Origin: Candidatus Mediterraneibacter pullicola
GTDB taxonomy: Bacteria > Bacillota > Clostridia > Lachnospirales > Lachnospiraceae
Length of the DNA: 56,527 nucleotides
Direction: 5' to 3'
NCBI GenBank assembly: GCA_019117065.1
Contig: DXAK01000046.1
Span: 1 to 56,527, forward strand
Both the position numbers and the translations under genes were made by a program. The notes under the pieces were generated by a model that saw only the letters and a list, made by a program, of their open reading frames with translations, searched no databases and was not told the DNA's origin. Positions 53,744 through 56,527 of the stretch are shown here, in pieces. Positions within the stretch are counted from its first letter, which is position 1. Each line of letters begins with the position of its first letter.

Positions 53744-54671
53744 ATATTTTTATGGATGGTATTTCCGATGTCAGGGAGAGGACGGGACATTTGCAGTTAT
53801 TCCGGCGGTGCATATTTCCGGACGGAAACAGACCTGTTCCATACAGATTATTACAGAGACAGGGAGCTGGAATCAGGAGTTTCCGATCTGCCAGTTCCGA
53901 ATCAGCCGGCCGAAAGGAATTATGCAAATTGGAGATAATCTGTTTTCAGAAAAAGGATTAAGACTGAAGATGGAGAAAGCTCAAGGCGGAGTGGAAATCA
54001 GTGGCATCCTGCGGTTTGGAAAACTTACAAGGCCCCGGTATGACATTATGGGACCGTTTCGGTATATTTCAGGTATGGAATGTACCCATACGGTTTATAG
54101 TATGTTCCACTCTGTAAACGGGGATGTGGTGATAAACGGAAAAATATATCACTTCCGTAATGCAAAGGGATACATGGAGGGCGACAGCGGAAGGTCATTT
54201 CCAGAGAAATATGTATGGACTCAGCATTTTCTGAAAAACGGTTCGCTGATGTTCGCCGCGGCGTCGATTCCGCTGGCAGGGCTGCGGTTTACGGGAACGA
54301 CAGGCATCCTCTTTTACAAAGGGCGGGAATACAGATTCGCAACTTATATGGGAGCGCTCGTTCGGAAAATGGGAGAGAATGAACTTTTGGTCCAGCAAGG
54401 AAGATACTGTTTGGAAGTACGTTTTCCCAGACAGGCAGGAGAGGCTCTGAGTGCTCCACAAAAAGGAGAAATGACGCGCAGGATCAGAGAAAACGTATCC
54501 CACATGGCAGAATATACGCTGTCATATCAGGGTAAGACCGTGTTTCGGGTAAAGACTAATCATGCGGCGTTTGAGTATGAGATAAAAGAGGAAGAAAATG
54601 AAGATATCAGTAATCACAGTGGGGAAAATCAAGGAAAAATACTTAAAAGACGCTATCACAGAATACAGTAA
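53733..54671 (+). CDS. Tocopherol-cyclase-like family protein
   Basis: A 312-residue soluble protein. Its pattern of short conserved blocks (EYFYGWYFRCQ, AVIPAVHISG, CSIQIIT, RYDIMGPF, MECTHTVYSM, GYMEGDSGRSFPEKYVWTQ, FTGTTGILFYKGREYRFATY) matches the family named after plant tocopherol cyclase, a lipocalin-like beta fold. Bacterial members of gut Firmicutes are uncharacterised; tocopherol synthesis is not implied. AGGAGG lies 5 bases before ATG at 53733. The 3' end overlaps rlmH by 74 bases in a different frame, which is unusually long. Confidence 0.75.
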   Translation: MVSEYFYGWYFRCQGEDGTFAVIPAVHISGRKQTCSIQIITETGSWNQEFPICQFRISRPKGIMQIGDNLFSEKGLRLKMEKAQGGVEISGILRFGKLTRPRYDIMGPFRYISGMECTHTVYSMFHSVNGDVVINGKIYHFRNAKGYMEGDSGRSFPEKYVWTQHFLKNGSLMFAAASIPLAGLRFTGTTGILFYKGREYRFATYMGALVRKMGENELLVQQGRYCLEVRFPRQAGEALSAPQKGEMTRRIRENVSHMAEYTLSYQGKTVFRVKTNHAAFEYEIKEEENEDISNHSGENQGKILKRRYHRIQ

Positions 54672-55077
54672 GAGGCTGAGCCGGTACTGTAAGCTAGAGA
54701 TCATCGAGGTGGCAGATGAAAAGATCCCTGATCAGGCAAGTAAAACGGTGGAAGCTTCCATCCGGAATAAAGAGGGAGAGCGCCTGCTAAAATACATTCG
54801 GGATGATATGTATGTGATCACGCTGGAGCTCGGCGGAAAGATGCTCACCTCCGAGGAGTTCGCGGAAAAGATAGAGATGTTGGGAGTACAGGGAAAAAGC
54901 AGTATTGCGTTTGTAATCGGAGGTTCCATTGGTCTGGGGAAAGAGGTACTTAGAAGGTCAGATTTTGCGCTGAGCTTTTCTAAGATGACACTTCCCCATC
55001 AGCTGATGCGGGTGGTGCTTCTGGAACAGGTGTACCGGGGATATCGGATTATCAATGGAGAACCGTATCATAAATAG
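54598..55077 (+). CDS. rlmH: 23S rRNA (pseudouridine-1915-N3) methyltransferase RlmH
   Basis: A 159-residue SPOUT methyltransferase acting on helix 69 of assembled ribosomes. Conserved KISVITVGKIKEKYLKDAI start, VITLELGGKMLTSEEFA, FVIGGSIGLG (SAM knot) and the MRVVLLEQVYRGYRI...NGEPYHK end. AGAGGAAG precedes the ATG. Its 3' end (codons for Pro-Tyr-His-Lys) corresponds to the staphylococcal orfX attachment region for SCC elements, and mobile DNA begins soon after it here. Confidence 0.96.
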   Translation: MKISVITVGKIKEKYLKDAITEYSKRLSRYCKLEIIEVADEKIPDQASKTVEASIRNKEGERLLKYIRDDMYVITLELGGKMLTSEEFAEKIEMLGVQGKSSIAFVIGGSIGLGKEVLRRSDFALSFSKMTLPHQLMRVVLLEQVYRGYRIINGEPYHK

Positions 55078-55242
55078 GGGTGGCTTGTCTTTCATACCCG
55101 CCAATAGAAAGTTAAATTAAATGAAAAATTTGGTTTTCTTAAGAATTTTTACAAAAATATTTTTAGTTCCTATGATAAAATTACATCCGTAAATAAAAAT
55201 AAACTGGTTTACCGTGTGGTTTTAAAGATTAGGAGACTGAAA
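55078..55242 (+). promoter_or_regulatory. AT-rich intergenic DNA with a promoter
   Basis: TTTACA at 55148-55153 and TATGAT at 55171-55176 are 17 bp apart. Otherwise no gene is seen between rlmH and the small frame at 55243. The zone probably contains the junction between chromosome and the mobile segment. Confidence 0.5.
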
Positions 55243-55443
55243 ATGACAAAAAAGAAAAAATGCACCATGGTTTGCCGAGTGTGTATAAGGCAGTATTCTA
55301 AAAACACGCAGAAATCGGCATTGCAGGATAGAAACGAGAGTACGGATCGAAGGGTTCGTACTCTTTTTCTGTATATATCGTTAAAACTGCAATCGGCACA
55401 TTGGTTCTTCCTGAGAATCTTCTGTAGAATGAAAATATCATAA
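55243..55443 (+). CDS. Small Cys/Lys-rich reading frame, possibly chimeric
   Basis: ATG at 55243 follows AGGAG by 7 bases and opens a 66-residue frame starting MTKKKKCTMVCRVCIRQYSK. Its second half runs through a clear intrinsic terminator (55337-55370), so that part is unlikely to be genuine coding sequence. The simplest reading is a short chromosomal gene whose 3' end was replaced by inserted DNA. No family recognised. Confidence 0.35.
   Translation: MTKKKKCTMVCRVCIRQYSKNTQKSALQDRNESTDRRVRTLFLYISLKLQSAHWFFLRIFCRMKIS
55337..55370 (+). terminator. Intrinsic terminator within the mobile segment
   Basis: AGAGTACG at 55337-55344 pairs with CGTACTCT at 55357-55364, followed by TTTTCT. The remaining DNA to 55462 shows only an AGGAGG for tnpV. 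Confidence 0.8.
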
Positions 55444-55462
55444 AACACAGGAGGTTTTTACG

Positions 55463-55834
55463 ATGAAAAGCATTTATGAAGAGGCAGGCGGCACATATGC
55501 TCGGCAAGGCAATTATGAACTTCCCAATCTGATAATACCGCCCGAAAAAGAAATTGAAATCGGAGTTTGGGGACAACGATACCGGCGACATTTGAAGCAG
55601 CACCACCGGATTCGGTATTACAATCTACTGACCGCCGGAACGCTGAACGGACATCTGGCGGAGATAGATCAGCAGGCGGAGCGGCTGTTTCAATCGCTTG
55701 TATCCGTACTTTCCGAACAGGAAAATGTTACAGAAAAGCTGAAAGCCAATCGTCCTATGGAGTGGGTGCAAAAGATGAACAGCATCCGAAACCGAGCCAC
55801 TAAAATCGTCAACAGCGAGTTGATTTACATATGA
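55463..55834 (+). CDS. tnpV: TnpV-type transposon-encoded protein
   Basis: A 123-residue protein of the TnpV family found on mobilizable elements of gut Firmicutes. Features are the MKSIYEEAGGTY start, LPEKEIEIGVWGQRYRRHLK-like central part and the RNRATKIVNSELIYI end. Its role in transposition is unknown. AGGAGG precedes the ATG; the stop overlaps the next start (ATGA). It marks the right-hand segment as mobile DNA. Confidence 0.88.
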   Translation: MKSIYEEAGGTYARQGNYELPNLIIPPEKEIEIGVWGQRYRRHLKQHHRIRYYNLLTAGTLNGHLAEIDQQAERLFQSLVSVLSEQENVTEKLKANRPMEWVQKMNSIRNRATKIVNSELIYI

Positions 55835-56004
55835 AAGAACAGAAATTTCATCTTTATCTTTCGGAAGCTGAGCGCAGATTTCTTGTCCAAAATCTCCTTT
55901 GGTTTCAGAACAAACTGCGACAGGAAGGGCGCTATACCGACGCTGTAGATGATTTAATTATCAAGCTTTCAAAAGCAAAGCCAAAGAAAATCAGGGTAAC
56001 ATAG
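55831..56004 (+). CDS. Small TnpV-associated hypothetical protein
   Basis: A 57-residue charged protein, MKEQKFHLYLSEAERR to the end KPKKIRVT, overlapping tnpV by ATGA. It resembles short proteins repeatedly found after tnpV on gut elements; function unknown. A terminator follows 7 bases after the stop. Confidence 0.7.
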   Translation: MKEQKFHLYLSEAERRFLVQNLLWFQNKLRQEGRYTDAVDDLIIKLSKAKPKKIRVT

Positions 56005-56010
56005 AACGAG

Positions 56011-56045
56011 CCGGAGAAAGCAAAACTGCCTTCTCCGGTTTTTCT
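56011..56045 (+). terminator. Intrinsic terminator after the tnpV pair
   Basis: CCGGAGAA at 56011-56018 pairs with TTCTCCGG at 56031-56038, followed by TTTTTC. Confidence 0.88.
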
Positions 56046-56064
56046 GTATCATCTTAGCGAGCAG

Positions 56065-56119
56065 ACTGTTTGTATCCCCATTCGGCTACAAACAGTGATT
56101 CTCGTTAGGGCTTTGCCCT
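56065..56119. repeat. Two adjacent inverted repeats in mobile DNA
   Basis: ACTGTTTGTA at 56065-56074 and TACAAACAGT at 56087-56096 form a perfect 10-bp stem. AGGGC-TTT-GCCCT at 56107-56119 forms a second. Neither has a T-run. They may belong to a transfer origin or element end (inference). Confidence 0.5.
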
Positions 56120-56147
56120 AAGACCCGATATTGCTTGTTGTAATTTG

Positions 56148-56527
56148 CATTATGAGCAGTTTCGGGATGGAACGGTGAAATGCATTGAAGATGAGATACC
56201 GTTTGAAATACCTGAGTCGTGGGAATGGGTTAGACTTGGATCAATATATGAGCATAATACAGGAAAAGCCTTAAATTCTTCTAATACTGACGGTGTGATG
56301 CTAACCTATATCACAACATCAAATTTATATTGGGATAGGTTTGAACTTGATTCAATAAAAGAAATGCCATTTACTGATGCTGAAATCGAAAAATGCACAG
56401 TAAAAAAAGGTGATCTTTTAGTTTGTGAAGGTGGAGATGTTGGGCGTTCTGCTATATGGCATTTTGATAATGAAATCAGAATTCAAAATCATATACATCG
56501 TTTAAGAAGTTATGTTCCATTGGCAAA
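56148..56527 (+). pseudogene. hsdS: Type I restriction-modification specificity subunit (HsdS), 5'-truncated and running off the window
   Basis: The frame encodes the start of an HsdS target recognition domain: HYEQFRDGTVKCIEDEIPFE, IPESWEWVRLGSIYEHNTGK, VKKGDLLVCEGGDVGRSAIW and IQNHIHRLR. HsdS decides which DNA site a type I enzyme methylates or cuts. There is no start codon with a ribosome site; the upstream in-frame DNA (back to a stop at 56106-56108) is mobile-element sequence. So the 5' end was lost by insertion or recombination, unless it is a silent donor copy in an invertible hsdS locus. The 3' end is outside the window. Confidence 0.72.

Noticed and set aside
1-56527. CRISPR arrays, tRNA or rRNA genes
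   Set aside because: No regularly spaced repeats and no cloverleaf or rRNA-like stretches were noticed on reading; a tRNA/rRNA scan would be the decisive check.

Overview
The window looks like chromosome of an anaerobic, spore-forming Clostridia bacterium, most likely a gut Lachnospiraceae. That placement is an inference from gene content (a GerA/SpoVAF-type germination protein, the Rnf operon order rnfCDGEAB, NfnAB, Rex, fhs-folD, an alr-mazF neighbourhood, DUF1540 and SEC-C proteins) and from strong AGGAGG-type ribosome binding sites. No rRNA, tRNA or CRISPR array was seen. Both edges are mobile DNA: the 3' end of a tyrosine integrase at the left, and a TnpV-type element followed by a 5'-truncated type I restriction specificity gene at the right, starting just after rlmH.

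Layout. 0-12.7 kb: integrase end, a MocR/PdxR-type regulator, purA, small hypothetical and membrane proteins, a SEC-C protein, a YdcF protein, a DUF1540 protein, metA with a downstream aminotransferase, an FMN-dependent hydroxy-acid oxidase family protein, dUTPase, a stand-alone peptidoglycan glycosyltransferase and a SpoVAF-like protein. 12.7-18.7 kb: a self-contained catabolic operon bounded by its own operator/promoter and a strong terminator. It holds an IclR regulator, a meta-cleavage product hydrolase, a 2-oxopent-4-enoate hydratase, an acylating acetaldehyde dehydrogenase, a 4-hydroxy-2-oxovalerate aldolase, an XylT-like ferredoxin and a catechol 2,3-dioxygenase. This would convert a catechol to pyruvate and acetyl-CoA, but the dioxygenase gene carries one in-frame TGA where the family has Trp. 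18.7-36.6 kb: degV, an ABC-F ATPase, rex-nnr-alr-mazF, yebC, a CFI-box protein, metY, a TepA/ClpP-like protease, ftsK/spoIIIE, fhs-folD and a zinc-ribbon/TPR membrane protein. 36.6-49.3 kb: redox and energy genes (Fe-alcohol dehydrogenase with a Rex-like operator, NfnAB, rnfCDGEAB) interleaved with an AlkD-like protein, cmk, ispH and rpsA. 49.3-55.1 kb: a membrane-anchored FKBP, a HelD-like RNA polymerase-associated motor with an unusual structured leader, a Rieske/FAD oxidoreductase, a tocopherol-cyclase-like protein and rlmH.

How the genes fit together. MetA has Glu at position 111 (acetyl-CoA type) and a MetY sulfhydrylase is present, which suggests methionine synthesis by direct sulfhydrylation of O-acetylhomoserine. 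Rex, the alcohol dehydrogenase, NfnAB and Rnf form a ferredoxin/NAD(P)H balancing set. The points most worth a second look are the oxygen-dependent catechol operon in an apparent anaerobe with its single nonsense codon, the tandem palindromic operators in front of it, the hairpin and 15-codon leader ahead of the helD-like gene, the ispH/rpsA overlap with a UUU-UGA slip site, and a mazF with no visible antitoxin. No wholly novel multi-gene system could be shown from the sequence alone.
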